A DNA stretch of 64,000 bases, from assembly GCA_015258065.1 (NCBI GenBank), contig JABZIZ010000004.1, forward strand, positions 134,041 through 198,040, given 5' to 3'. Below, one piece after another: positions 33,494-41,280 of this stretch. Source of the stretch: Lachnospiraceae bacterium. Lineage in GTDB: Bacteria > Bacillota > Clostridia > Lachnospirales > Lachnospiraceae. Made by a program: the position numbers and the translations under genes. Each line of letters starts with the position of its first letter. Positions within the stretch are counted from its first letter, which is position 1. The notes below the pieces were generated by a model. The model did no database searches. It was not told the DNA's origin and was given only the letters and a program-made list of their open reading frames with translations.

Positions 33494-34462
33494 ATGAGAA
33501 CAGGAAAGAATCCGGTCATAGACTTAAAACCGGTTTATGTGATCAATGGTTTTTTGGATAGCGGGAAAACGGAATTTTTCCGCTACACGATTGAACAACC
33601 CTATTTTCGGATGAAGGGGCGCACGCTCCTTCTTCTCTGCGAAGAAGGGGAGAACAGTTATAGCGACAAACTCCTGAAAAAGACGAATACAGTATTGGTA
33701 AAAATCGAGAAGGAAGAGGATCTGGTACCCGAAAAAATGTTGGCGCTGGATGAACAGTACCATTCGGATCGGGTTTTGATTGAATACAATGGAATGTGGA
33801 ATTTCAAGAACTTTGCCCTTCCGCAGATCTGGACCCTGGAGCAGCAGATTACCACCATTGATGCCTCCAGTTTTCAGATGTATTTTACCAATATGAAGAG
33901 TTTGCTGGCGGAACAGATCCGGAATTCGGAGTTGATTTTATTCAATCGCTGCGACAAGAGAGAGGATCTTGCCTCCTTCAAACGAAATGTGAAGGCAATC
34001 AATCAGAAAGCGGAGATTGTCTTTGAGGGCGCCGAGGGAGAAATTGATGTCACCCTGGATGAGGATCTGCCTTTTGACCTTCACGCCGATCCGATCGACC
34101 TGAGTGGCTATGGGTTCGGAATGTTTTACCTGGATGCACTAGAACATCTGGATCGTTATGCGGGCAAACGGATTCGTTTTACCGCAATGGTATTAAAGCC
34201 GAAGGATTTTCCGAAGAATCACTTTGTTCCTGGTAGAATGGCGATGACTTGCTGTGCACAGGACATGCAGTTTTTGGGGTTCGTGACGGAATACGAGAAG
34301 GCGGATGAGCTTGTGAATAAAGAATGGGTGCTTCTCACGGCAAGAGTCGGCAGAGGGCATTCGGAAGCTTATGGGGGAGAAGGACCGATGCTGTTTGCAG
34401 AGAGTGTGAAAAAGGTGCAGCAACCGAAGAATCCGGTGATTGATTTTTCACAGCCGGTCTGA
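33494..34462 (+). CDS. CobW-like GTPase fused to a YcgQ/TIGR03943-type domain
   Basis: A 322-residue protein that starts like a CobW GTPase: Walker A NGFLDSGKTEFF near residue 18 and FNRCDKRED near 156 in the position of the guanine motif. The metal-binding CxCC motif of CobW is absent. The C-terminal 120 residues instead resemble the end of the YcgQ/DUF1980 (TIGR03943) family: RIRFTAMVLKP, then PGRMAMTCCAQDMQFLGF with a paired-cysteine CC. This arrangement suggests a partner of a metal transport or delivery system in which the paired cysteines bind metal (inference). It follows the His-rich CobW by 47 bases with GGAGG before ATG, so the two are co-expressed. No YcgR permease gene lies nearby. 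Confidence 0.75.
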   Translation: MRTGKNPVIDLKPVYVINGFLDSGKTEFFRYTIEQPYFRMKGRTLLLLCEEGENSYSDKLLKKTNTVLVKIEKEEDLVPEKMLALDEQYHSDRVLIEYNGMWNFKNFALPQIWTLEQQITTIDASSFQMYFTNMKSLLAEQIRNSELILFNRCDKREDLASFKRNVKAINQKAEIVFEGAEGEIDVTLDEDLPFDLHADPIDLSGYGFGMFYLDALEHLDRYAGKRIRFTAMVLKPKDFPKNHFVPGRMAMTCCAQDMQFLGFVTEYEKADELVNKEWVLLTARVGRGHSEAYGGEGPMLFAESVKKVQQPKNPVIDFSQPV

Positions 34463-34469
34463 ACTCGGG

Positions 34470-34517
34470 ATCAAAAGAAGAAGAGGCATCCGTCATGATG
34501 TGGCGGATGCCTCTTCT
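34470..34517 (-). terminator. Terminator after rpsT
   Basis: A 14-bp stem AGAAGAGGCATCCG / CGGATGCCTCTTCT. Read on the minus strand it is followed by TCTTTTGA. It may also stop the converging CobW operon. Confidence 0.82.
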
Positions 34518-34575
34518 AGGACATGCCCGGAGGCACAGATTGTTTGTTCAGAGCAGAGGTTGCAGAAACGAAAGG

Positions 34576-34839
34576 TTAAGCCATTTTGGCAACGGCAACT
34601 GCCAATCTGGAAACCTTTCTGGATGCAGTGTTCTTTTTCAGAACTCCCTTGGATTCCGCCTTGTCAATGACGGCAGTTGTTTCACGCAGAACCTTCTCTG
34701 CAGCAGCCTTGTCACCGGCCTCGATGGCAACTCTTACCTTCTTGACAGCAGTCTTTACACCGGATCTAACCGCCTGATTGCGTTCCGCCTTCTTCGCATT
34801 GGTCAGTACTCTCTTCTTGGCAGATTTGATATTAGCCAT
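34576..34839 (-). CDS. rpsT: Ribosomal protein S20
   Basis: Small-subunit ribosomal protein S20, 87 residues, rich in Lys and Ala, starting MANIKSAKKRVLTNAKKAE and containing RSGVKTAVKK, which are typical. It binds 16S rRNA early in 30S assembly. A GGAGG ribosome site lies 7 bases before ATG. It is a single-gene unit divergent from lepA, an arrangement common in Firmicutes. The bases CCAA...TTGG just before the start could pair and partly cover the ribosome site, a possible handle for autoregulation (weak). Confidence 0.97.
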   Translation of the reverse strand: MANIKSAKKRVLTNAKKAERNQAVRSGVKTAVKKVRVAIEAGDKAAAEKVLRETTAVIDKAESKGVLKKNTASRKVSRLAVAVAKMA

Positions 34840-34954
34840 TCTGTTCCTCCAAAATCATGATTGGTCTTTGTAAAGTCATTCGATTCTTTTCATGGATGAT
34901 GCTGATGAATCATGTATGTACCTGCGTTGACACGGCTTCAGGTCACACTTTTCA

Positions 34955-34983
34955 ATACTAATAGATGAAGTCTTTGATGTCAA
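34955..34983 (-). promoter_or_regulatory. Promoter of rpsT
   Basis: On the minus strand TTGACA (perfect), 17 bases, TAGTAT. It leaves a leader of about 110 bases before the S20 start codon. Confidence 0.8.
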
Positions 34984-35104
34984 GTCATATCTGCGCAAGG
35001 AGTGGATTTTTGCTCCGGTCATGGAAGGCGGATTCCGGATTTGTTCACAAAGCCGGGCACTTTTTTTCAATGATAAGAGAAGTTCTTTCTTTAATTATAA
35101 TAAA

Positions 35105-35133
35105 TTGTTTGCCTCCTAACTTTGTGATAAAAT
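35105..35133 (+). promoter_or_regulatory. Promoter of the lepA operon
   Basis: TTGTTT, 17 bases, TAAAAT, with further TAATAATAT just downstream. It gives a leader of about 210 bases ahead of lepA, filled with A-rich degenerate repeats. Confidence 0.6.
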
Positions 35134-35160
35134 AATAATATACAGGTGTCAAAATCATAA

Positions 35161-35345
35161 AAAATGAGTGCAGTCCTGAAATTTTTGCAAAGAATCACAG
35201 AGCAGGAAGAAAGCTTGAAAAGGATGAAAAGACACAGAAACGATCAGAACGGATGAAAAAGATTCAGAAATGATACAAATGATTGGAACTGATCGAAATA
35301 GACAGATTGAAAATGAGCAGATAGGATTCAAATGGGTTGACAGGT
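35161..35345 (+). repeat. Degenerate GAT-centred short repeats in the lepA leader
   Basis: A purine-rich stretch with recurring AAATGATNN, GATNAGAA and GGATGAAAA words at about 10-13-base spacing between the promoter and lepA. No gene, hairpin or known riboswitch is apparent. The pattern is loose and may only reflect composition. Confidence 0.35.
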
Positions 35346-35351
35346 TAATCA

Positions 35352-37169
35352 ATGGGAGAAATCAAGCAGGATCACATTCGGAATTTTTGTATTGTAGCGC
35401 ACATTGATCATGGCAAGAGTACACTGGCCGATCGAATTATAGAAAAAACAGGGGCACTTTCCGATAGAGAAATGCAGGAGCAGGTGCTGGACAATATGGA
35501 CATCGAGAGGGAACGCGGCATTACCATCAAGTCCCAGTGTGTCCGTATGATTTATCATGCCAGAAACGGCGAAGACTATAGCTTTAATATGATTGATACC
35601 CCCGGACATGTGGATTTTGGATATGAGGTCAGCAGGTCGCTTGCTGCCTGTGACGGGGCCATCCTGGTGGTGGATGCCACACAGGGGGTAGAAGCGCAGA
35701 CCCTTGCCAATGTGTATATGGCCCTGGACCATGATCTGGAGGTCTTCCCGGTCATCAACAAGATTGATCTTCCAAGCGCACAGCCGCAGGAGGTCAAGGA
35801 TGAGATTGAGGACATCATCGGGATTGAGGCACAGGACGCCCCTCTTGTCTCTGCCAAGATGGGAACGGGAATCGAGGATGTGCTGGAGGCAGTCGTGCAC
35901 AAGATCCCGGCGCCGGATGGAGACGCAGAGGCGCCGCTTAAGGCTCTGATCTTTGATTCGATCTATGACTCTTATAGGGGGGTCATTGTTTTTGTTCGCC
36001 TCAGAGATGGTGTGATGAAGCCCGGGATGAGGGTGAAGTTCATGCAGTCCGGTGCAGAAGAAGAGGTGGTGGAAGTCGGAATCTTCGGGCCCGGCAGATT
36101 TATTCCCTGTGAGAGTCTGACCGCAGGTATGGTCGGTTATTTCACGGCTTCGATCAAGAACATTCGAGCTGCCCGCGTAGGCGATACCGTAACAGAGGCG
36201 GAGAGACCCTGCACGGAGGCGCTTCCCGGATACAAGAAGGTCCTGCCGATGGTATATTGCGGCTTCTACCCTGCCGATACGGCAAGGTATCCGGAATTAA
36301 GGGATGCGCTGGAAAAGCTGCAGCTAAACGATGCCTCCCTGGTCTATGAACCGGAAACGTCGCAGGCACTGGGCTTTGGCTTTCGTTGCGGCTTTTTAGG
36401 GCTGCTTCATTTGGAGGTGGTCGAAGAAAGACTCGAGCGAGAATACAATCTGGATCTGGTAACGACCGCCCCCGGAGTGGTCTATAAGGTTTATTTGACA
36501 AACGGCTCCATGATTGAACTGACCAATCCGTCCAATTTGCCGGATCCTTCCGAAATTGATTATATGGAAGAGCCGATGATTGAGGGAGAAATCATGGTGA
36601 CGACCGAGTATGTCGGGGCGATCATGCAGCTCTGTCAGGAGAGAAGAGGGCAGTATTTGGGGACGGAATACATCGAGCAGACAAGGGCCATTCTCAAGTA
36701 CGATCTACCCCTAAACGAGGTGATCTATGATTTCTTTGATGCGCTGAAGTCCCGCTCGAGGGGGTATGCTTCCTTTGATTATGAACTCAAGGGATATCAG
36801 AAGAGCGATCTGGTGAAGATGGATATCTTGATCAATAAAGAAACGGTGGATGCTCTTTCCTTCATCGTTCATAGGGATGGCGCCTATGAGAGGGGGAGGA
36901 AGATGTGCGAGAAATTAAAGGAAGAGATCCCGAGGCATCTGTTCGAAATTCCGGTGCAGGCCGCCGTAGGAGGCAGAATCATTGCCAGAGAAACCATTAA
37001 AGCGCTTCGTAAGGACGTGCTGGCCAAGTGTTACGGAGGTGATATTTCCAGAAAACGCAAGCTGCTGGAGAAACAGAAAGAGGGCAAAAAGAAGATGAGG
37101 CAGATTGGAAGTGTGGAGATTCCGCAATCCGCTTTTCTTTCCGTGCTGAAGTTGGACGATCAGAAGTAA
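35352..37169 (+). CDS. lepA: Elongation factor 4 (LepA)
   Basis: Ribosome-binding translational GTPase, 605 residues, that affects elongation and 30S biogenesis. G1 AHIDHGKSTLADRI begins near residue 17, the switch region IERERGITIKSQ follows, G3 is DTPGHVDF and G4 is NKIDL. The EF-G-like domains and the LepA-specific C-terminal domain (ending KRKLLEKQKEGKKKM) are complete. The ribosome site is weak (ACAGG before AATC). It heads a run lepA-hemW followed by unrelated genes on the same strand. Confidence 0.97.
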   Translation: MGEIKQDHIRNFCIVAHIDHGKSTLADRIIEKTGALSDREMQEQVLDNMDIERERGITIKSQCVRMIYHARNGEDYSFNMIDTPGHVDFGYEVSRSLAACDGAILVVDATQGVEAQTLANVYMALDHDLEVFPVINKIDLPSAQPQEVKDEIEDIIGIEAQDAPLVSAKMGTGIEDVLEAVVHKIPAPDGDAEAPLKALIFDSIYDSYRGVIVFVRLRDGVMKPGMRVKFMQSGAEEEVVEVGIFGPGRFIPCESLTAGMVGYFTASIKNIRAARVGDTVTEAERPCTEALPGYKKVLPMVYCGFYPADTARYPELRDALEKLQLNDASLVYEPETSQALGFGFRCGFLGLLHLEVVEERLEREYNLDLVTTAPGVVYKVYLTNGSMIELTNPSNLPDPSEIDYMEEPMIEGEIMVTTEYVGAIMQLCQERRGQYLGTEYIEQTRAILKYDLPLNEVIYDFFDALKSRSRGYASFDYELKGYQKSDLVKMDILINKETVDALSFIVHRDGAYERGRKMCEKLKEEIPRHLFEIPVQAAVGGRIIARETIKALRKDVLAKCYGGDISRKRKLLEKQKEGKKKMRQIGSVEIPQSAFLSVLKLDDQK

Positions 37170-37198
37170 TCGAAGCAATAGAAGTAACAGAGAAGGCG

Positions 37199-38410
37199 AT
37201 GAAACCGTTAGCAATCTATCTACATATTCCTTTTTGTGTAAAAAAATGCAGTTATTGCGACTTCCTCTCTTTTTCTGCCGGAGACGAAACGAGAGTACGT
37301 TATGTGGAGGTGTTGCAAAGGGAAATCAAGGAGGCGGCAGCCGCTTTGCCCAAACAGACCGATACCGATTATCAGGTGCAAACCATTTATTTCGGAGGCG
37401 GAACTCCCTCCCTGCTGGAAGAGAAGGAGATCAGGAAGCTGATCCACACGGTGAAGGACTATCTGTGTGTGGACGAAGAGGCGGAGACAACGCTGGAAGT
37501 GAATCCGGGAACCGTTTCCTCCGACAAGCTGACGGGCTATTTTGACTGCGGTGTCAATCGACTAAGCATCGGCGCCCAGTCTTTGCAGAACCAGGAATTG
37601 CAACTCCTGGGACGGATCCACACGGCAGATGATTTTTATCAAACGTTTCGTGATGCCAGAACAGCCGGATTTCGAAATATCAGTGTGGATATTATGGAAG
37701 CGCTCCCCGGTCAGACGCTGCAGGTCTATCTGGATACCCTGAGGCAAATCACCCTGATGAGGCCGGAGCATATTTCTTCTTACAGTCTGATCATTGAGGA
37801 AGGGACGCCTTTTTATGAGATCTTCGGTGCGCATCCGGTAAAAAATCCGGTCAATGAACAGGTAAGAAGGCGGTATCCTATCCCCTCGGACGAGGAGGAG
37901 AGACGGATGTATCACGAAACTTACCATTTTCTGAAGAGCAATGGATATCACCGGTATGAGATTTCCAACTTTGCCAGAGAAGAGGGAGGAGACCCCCACC
38001 GCTTTGAGAGCAGGCATAATACGGTTTATTGGAAGAGGGGAGACTATCTGGGACTGGGTCTGGGGGCGTCTTCGATGATTCGAAACGTACGGTTTTCCAA
38101 TACAAGAAATTTCAAAGCTTATCTGGAAGGAGAGGGCAACCCGGAGAAGATCAGGGAAAACCAACAGAAGCTATCTCTACAGGCGCAGGTGGAGGAGTTC
38201 ATGTTTCTGGGACTCAGGATGTGCGACGGGATCAGAATCGCCGAGTTTGAAAAAGAATTCGGTATTCCGATGGAAAGTGTTTACGGAAAAGTCATAAGGG
38301 ATTTAGAGGACCAAGGGTTGTTGCAGCAGGAAGAAGGTTATTTATTTTTAACATCCTTGGGGATCGATGTGAGCAATCGCGTAATGGCGTGTTTTTTGTT
38401 GGATGAGTAA
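37199..38410 (+). CDS. hemW: HemW-like radical SAM protein
   Basis: Radical SAM enzyme of the oxygen-independent coproporphyrinogen oxidase-like group, 403 residues. The [4Fe-4S] cluster ligands are Cys13, Cys17 and Cys20 in CVKKCSYCDF, followed by FGGGTPSLL and a SAM-binding region; the HemN_C domain lies at the C-terminus. This family was long annotated as HemN; relatives without the extra N-terminal region of HemN are heme chaperones (HemW). The short N-terminus here matches HemW. Placement 29 bases after lepA is typical for Firmicutes. Confidence 0.9.
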   Translation: MKPLAIYLHIPFCVKKCSYCDFLSFSAGDETRVRYVEVLQREIKEAAAALPKQTDTDYQVQTIYFGGGTPSLLEEKEIRKLIHTVKDYLCVDEEAETTLEVNPGTVSSDKLTGYFDCGVNRLSIGAQSLQNQELQLLGRIHTADDFYQTFRDARTAGFRNISVDIMEALPGQTLQVYLDTLRQITLMRPEHISSYSLIIEEGTPFYEIFGAHPVKNPVNEQVRRRYPIPSDEEERRMYHETYHFLKSNGYHRYEISNFAREEGGDPHRFESRHNTVYWKRGDYLGLGLGASSMIRNVRFSNTRNFKAYLEGEGNPEKIRENQQKLSLQAQVEEFMFLGLRMCDGIRIAEFEKEFGIPMESVYGKVIRDLEDQGLLQQEEGYLFLTSLGIDVSNRVMACFLLDE

Positions 38411-38433
38411 ACCAAATCACAGGAGAGTGGACC

Positions 38434-39543
38434 ATGCAATTTATCAAAGTGGACAGTCTGAAACCCGGGATGAGACTTGCGAGGCCGATTTTTGATAAGA
38501 AGGGTGTTCTGCTGTATGACAGGGGGAAGGCAATTAAGGATGAACAGGCGATTCAAAACATCCAAAGTTTTGGGCTGATCGGGTTGTTCATTCTGGAAGC
38601 GGCGGAGCCGGTACCGCCGATGACGGAAAGGGATCGCGAATTTGAGCGGTTCCAGACCGTGATGAGCGCACAGATCAAGGAAGAACTGGACACGATCCGG
38701 CGGACCAAAAAATCCAAACTTTGTGACCAGATCAGTGCGCAGATTATTTCGAGATATGGAAATACACCTGCCAAGATCAATTTTTTTCAAAGTCTCAGGA
38801 GCAAAGAAGATTATATCTACAAGCACAGCTTGAATACGGCCATTCTCTGTGCGGCAATGGCACATCGCATGAACCTGCCTTTGGGAATGCAGAGATATGC
38901 GGTGATGGCGGCTCTTGTGCATGACATCGGAAAGCTTGCGGTGCCACCGGAGCTCATGTATAAGAGCACACATACGCCGGAAGAGGAGGAGCAGATTCAT
39001 TCGCTGGAGAGACAGGGCTATGCACTGTTAAATGAGACCTTTATTTCGGATCCGCAGATTGCCAGAATTTGCAAGAATGCAGAGAGAAACCTCCGTTTGA
39101 TGGAGAAGAAGGAGCCACCGATCACCGAACGGATGCAGGCTTCCACCAAGGTGCTGATGGTGGCGGGTGTTTTTGATAAGTGCACGGCGGTTCGTTTCAC
39201 AGAGTCGCCGATGTCCGAGATCTCTGTGATCCATAAAATGATGGAAAAACCGGCCTATTATGATCCTGCCGTGGTCAGGGGGTTGATGAATTCGATTACG
39301 CTCCTGACGCCGGGAGAGAGCGTAGAACTGACCAACGGGATGAAGGCGCTTGTGATCTCGCAAAACGAGGATCTGCTAAGACCGACGGTTCTGACTTTCG
39401 ATTCGAACCGGATCGTGAATCTTTCCAATCTTGCCGATAGTGGCGGTCTGGAAGTGAAGGACATCATGAAGACGATGGATAACCGACATGTGATGAACCA
39501 TGAAATGTTGGGCAAGATGGGAATTCAGGTGGAAGAGGAATAG
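38434..39543 (+). CDS. HD-GYP-like protein lacking the GYP motif
   Basis: A 369-residue protein with an N-terminal domain (about 1-60) resembling the segment that precedes HD-GYP proteins, and a metal-dependent HD phosphohydrolase core with KHSLNTAIL and LVHDIGK (about residues 130-170). The HHExxDGxGYP signature needed for normal HD-GYP c-di-GMP cleavage is missing; at that place the sequence reads NAERNLRLMEKKEPP. The rest of the domain (AGVFDKCTAVRF, YDPAVV) is still recognisable, as is the usual C-terminal tail. It may have lost catalysis, gained another substrate, or act as a c-di-GMP sensor. It ends two bases before the PilT-like gene, so the two are co-translated. Confidence 0.8.
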   Translation: MQFIKVDSLKPGMRLARPIFDKKGVLLYDRGKAIKDEQAIQNIQSFGLIGLFILEAAEPVPPMTERDREFERFQTVMSAQIKEELDTIRRTKKSKLCDQISAQIISRYGNTPAKINFFQSLRSKEDYIYKHSLNTAILCAAMAHRMNLPLGMQRYAVMAALVHDIGKLAVPPELMYKSTHTPEEEEQIHSLERQGYALLNETFISDPQIARICKNAERNLRLMEKKEPPITERMQASTKVLMVAGVFDKCTAVRFTESPMSEISVIHKMMEKPAYYDPAVVRGLMNSITLLTPGESVELTNGMKALVISQNEDLLRPTVLTFDSNRIVNLSNLADSGGLEVKDIMKTMDNRHVMNHEMLGKMGIQVEEE

Positions 39544-39545
39544 GG

Positions 39546-40616
39546 ATGTCTACAGCTTCAATCAATGACATTCTGATTTCCGCCCTGCGTTCCGGTGCTT
39601 CGGATGTGCATATCACGGTGGGAATTCCGCCAAAGATGCGGGTGAACGGAAAACTCATGACGCTAGCGGGGTTTGAGCGCCTGCTTCCGGAAGATACGCA
39701 GCGAATGGGCTTGGAGATCATGAATGAGCGGCAGAAAGAGATCCTTTCTCGCCGCGGCCAGTTTGATATGGCTTATGCGATCCCGGGAACGGGCAGGTTC
39801 CGCGTAAATCTGTTCCGGCAGCGAGGATCGATTGCCATTGTCCTCCGCGTGGTGGCGGGACAGGTGCCGTCTGCGAAGAGCCTGGGCATTCCGGATTCGG
39901 TCATTGATCTTTACCAGCATCCCAGAGGACTGGTCCTGGTGACCGGGCCGACCGGAAGCGGTAAATCTACGACGCTGGCTTCGATCATCGATCTGATCAA
40001 CAACAACCTGGAGCAGCATATCCTGACGTTAGAGGATCCGATCGAATTTACCTACAGGCACCATCTCTCGATTGTCAACCAGAGAGAGATCGGGATTGAC
40101 TCCGATTCTTATGCGGATGCGCTGCGCTCTGCACTTAGAGAAGATCCGGATGTGATTCTGGTCGGAGAGATGCGGGATCTGGAAACCATCAGTACGGCGA
40201 TTACGGCTGCGGAGACGGGGCATCTTGTTTTTTCCACGCTGCATACCATTGGGGCAGCCAGCACGGTGGATCGGATCATCGATGTCTTCCCGCCTCATCA
40301 GCAGCAACAGATCCGCTTCCAGCTGGCAAACGTTCTGGATGCGGTGATTTCGCAGCAGCTTTTGCCTTCGATAAACGGGCGGGAAAGGGTGGCGGCCTTC
40401 GAGGTACTACACGTCAACGGCGCAGTCCGCAACATGATCAGGGAGTCCAAGACCCACCAGTTGATCACGGTGATGCAGACGGGAAGAAGGTTGGGAATGA
40501 TTACCATGGACGAGGCGATCATTCAGCTTTATCAAAAGAAGAAAATCACGAAAGAGACAGCCATTCAGTATGCCCAGGAACCGGAAACCATGCTGATGAA
40601 ACTAGGAGGACTTTGA
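39546..40616 (+). CDS. pilT: PilT-like type IV pilus retraction ATPase
   Basis: Secretion-superfamily hexameric ATPase of 356 residues. Motifs are Walker A GPTGSGKSTT near residue 134, Asp box TLEDPIEF, Walker B VILVGEMRDLET, and His box FSTLHTIGAASTVDR. The N-terminal domain (ASDVHITVG) is PilT-like and there is no extra PilB N-domain, which points to the retraction rather than the assembly ATPase. No other pilus gene is in the window. It lies 2 bases after the HD protein, suggesting that the HD protein controls pilus movement. The gene end forms the first unit of the tandem repeat that follows. Confidence 0.9.
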   Translation: MSTASINDILISALRSGASDVHITVGIPPKMRVNGKLMTLAGFERLLPEDTQRMGLEIMNERQKEILSRRGQFDMAYAIPGTGRFRVNLFRQRGSIAIVLRVVAGQVPSAKSLGIPDSVIDLYQHPRGLVLVTGPTGSGKSTTLASIIDLINNNLEQHILTLEDPIEFTYRHHLSIVNQREIGIDSDSYADALRSALREDPDVILVGEMRDLETISTAITAAETGHLVFSTLHTIGAASTVDRIIDVFPPHQQQQIRFQLANVLDAVISQQLLPSINGRERVAAFEVLHVNGAVRNMIRESKTHQLITVMQTGRRLGMITMDEAIIQLYQKKKITKETAIQYAQEPETMLMKLGGL

Positions 40617-40706
40617 GACGGCATGAACCCGGGAGAACTTTGAGGCAGTATGAACCCGGGAGAGCATTGAGGCAGTATGAAACCGGGGAGCGTTGAGACA
40701 GCATGA
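40600..40706 (+). repeat. Four tandem 27-bp ribosome-site/stop/ATG modules
   Basis: Four near-identical units, GGAGGAC-TTTGAGACGGC-ATGAACCC and variants, begin in the last codons of the PilT gene and end at the start of the next gene; the four ATGs are at 40623, 40650, 40677 and 40703 (spacing 27, 27, 26). Each unit contains a GGAG-type ribosome site, a stop codon TGA and an ATG. The fourth ATG is the real start of the downstream gene, so the original stop-start junction has been multiplied in place. Confidence 0.9.
40623..40706 (+). promoter_or_regulatory. Three leader mini reading frames, coupled in series
   Basis: The three spare ATGs open tiny frames encoding MNPGEL (40623-40643), MNPGEH (40650-40670) and MKPGSVETA (40677-40706). 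Each has a ribosome site before it. The first two stop 6 bases before the next ATG; the third stop overlaps the real start in ATGA. A ribosome leaving PilT would have to pass this chain to translate the following gene. Whether the peptides are made or matter is unknown. Confidence 0.5.
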
Positions 40707-41197
40707 AACAGATCAAAATTTTACAGGTAAAAAAATTCATGGAGGCGCTCCTGTTACAGGAGGCCTTCGATTTATTTGATTTACAATCGGCCAGGATCAC
40801 GACCTATAACACCTTTACCATCGACGGCAGGGTGCATCCTGATTTTTATGGGGAGGAGAAGGAAGAGCATCCCGAACTGCTGTCCCCCTGGAAGCAGATG
40901 AGAGGCGTGGTCAAAGATCTGATTCGTGGAAAACACACGCCGTTGTCCTTTTTATTGGTGCTTCGGTTAAAAGAAGAGGAAGAACAGAAGGTATTGTCCC
41001 TGACAGAAGAGGAGAAGGAACGCATGAAAAACACGTACGGCTTCGTGCTTTCCATCAAATATCAGGACGGGAGCATTACCCTTACGACAGGAGTGGAATA
41101 TAAGGTATTCACGATGGATAAGGATGCGGAGGGAAGGTGGGATGCCGCACTGCCTCCGCTGCTTAGTCATGCGGAGATCTCCTTCGAAGAAATGTAG
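40703..41197 (+). CDS. Unknown protein, probably DUF5721 family
   Basis: A 164-residue soluble protein without signal or membrane segment. It resembles small Lachnospiraceae proteins of the DUF5721 type by its start (VKKFMEALLLQEAFD) and the ITTYNTFTIDGR segment; no function is known. It is acidic and Lys-rich with a coiled-coil-like middle part (RLKEEEEQKVLSLTEEEKER). Its ATG is the fourth copy of the tandem module. It ends the lepA-side gene run and converges on prfA. Confidence 0.7.
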   Translation: MKQIKILQVKKFMEALLLQEAFDLFDLQSARITTYNTFTIDGRVHPDFYGEEKEEHPELLSPWKQMRGVVKDLIRGKHTPLSFLLVLRLKEEEEQKVLSLTEEEKERMKNTYGFVLSIKYQDGSITLTTGVEYKVFTMDKDAEGRWDAALPPLLSHAEISFEEM

Positions 41198-41277
41198 GAG
41201 ATCGCTCCGGGAGATATTTGTGGAAGATCTCTGCGGGAGATATGGATGTGTGATCTCTGCGGGAGATATCTGTGCGG
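41173..41277 (+). repeat. 26-bp tandem repeats forming small hairpins between convergent genes
   Basis: The core GATCTCTGCGGGAGATAT occurs perfectly at 41226 and 41252, with a two-mismatch copy at 41200 and a decayed copy at the end of the upstream gene (about 41174). Spacing is exactly 26. Each core folds as ATCTC-loop-GAGAT. The array fills the 83 bases between the unknown protein gene and the prfA stop. It may act as a weak terminator or 3'-end stabiliser for both strands. Confidence 0.82.
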
Positions 41278-41280
41278 TTC

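Noticed and set aside
40623..41277. CRISPR array
   Set aside because: The repeats at 40.6 and 41.2 kb are directly tandem without unique spacers and no cas gene is near.
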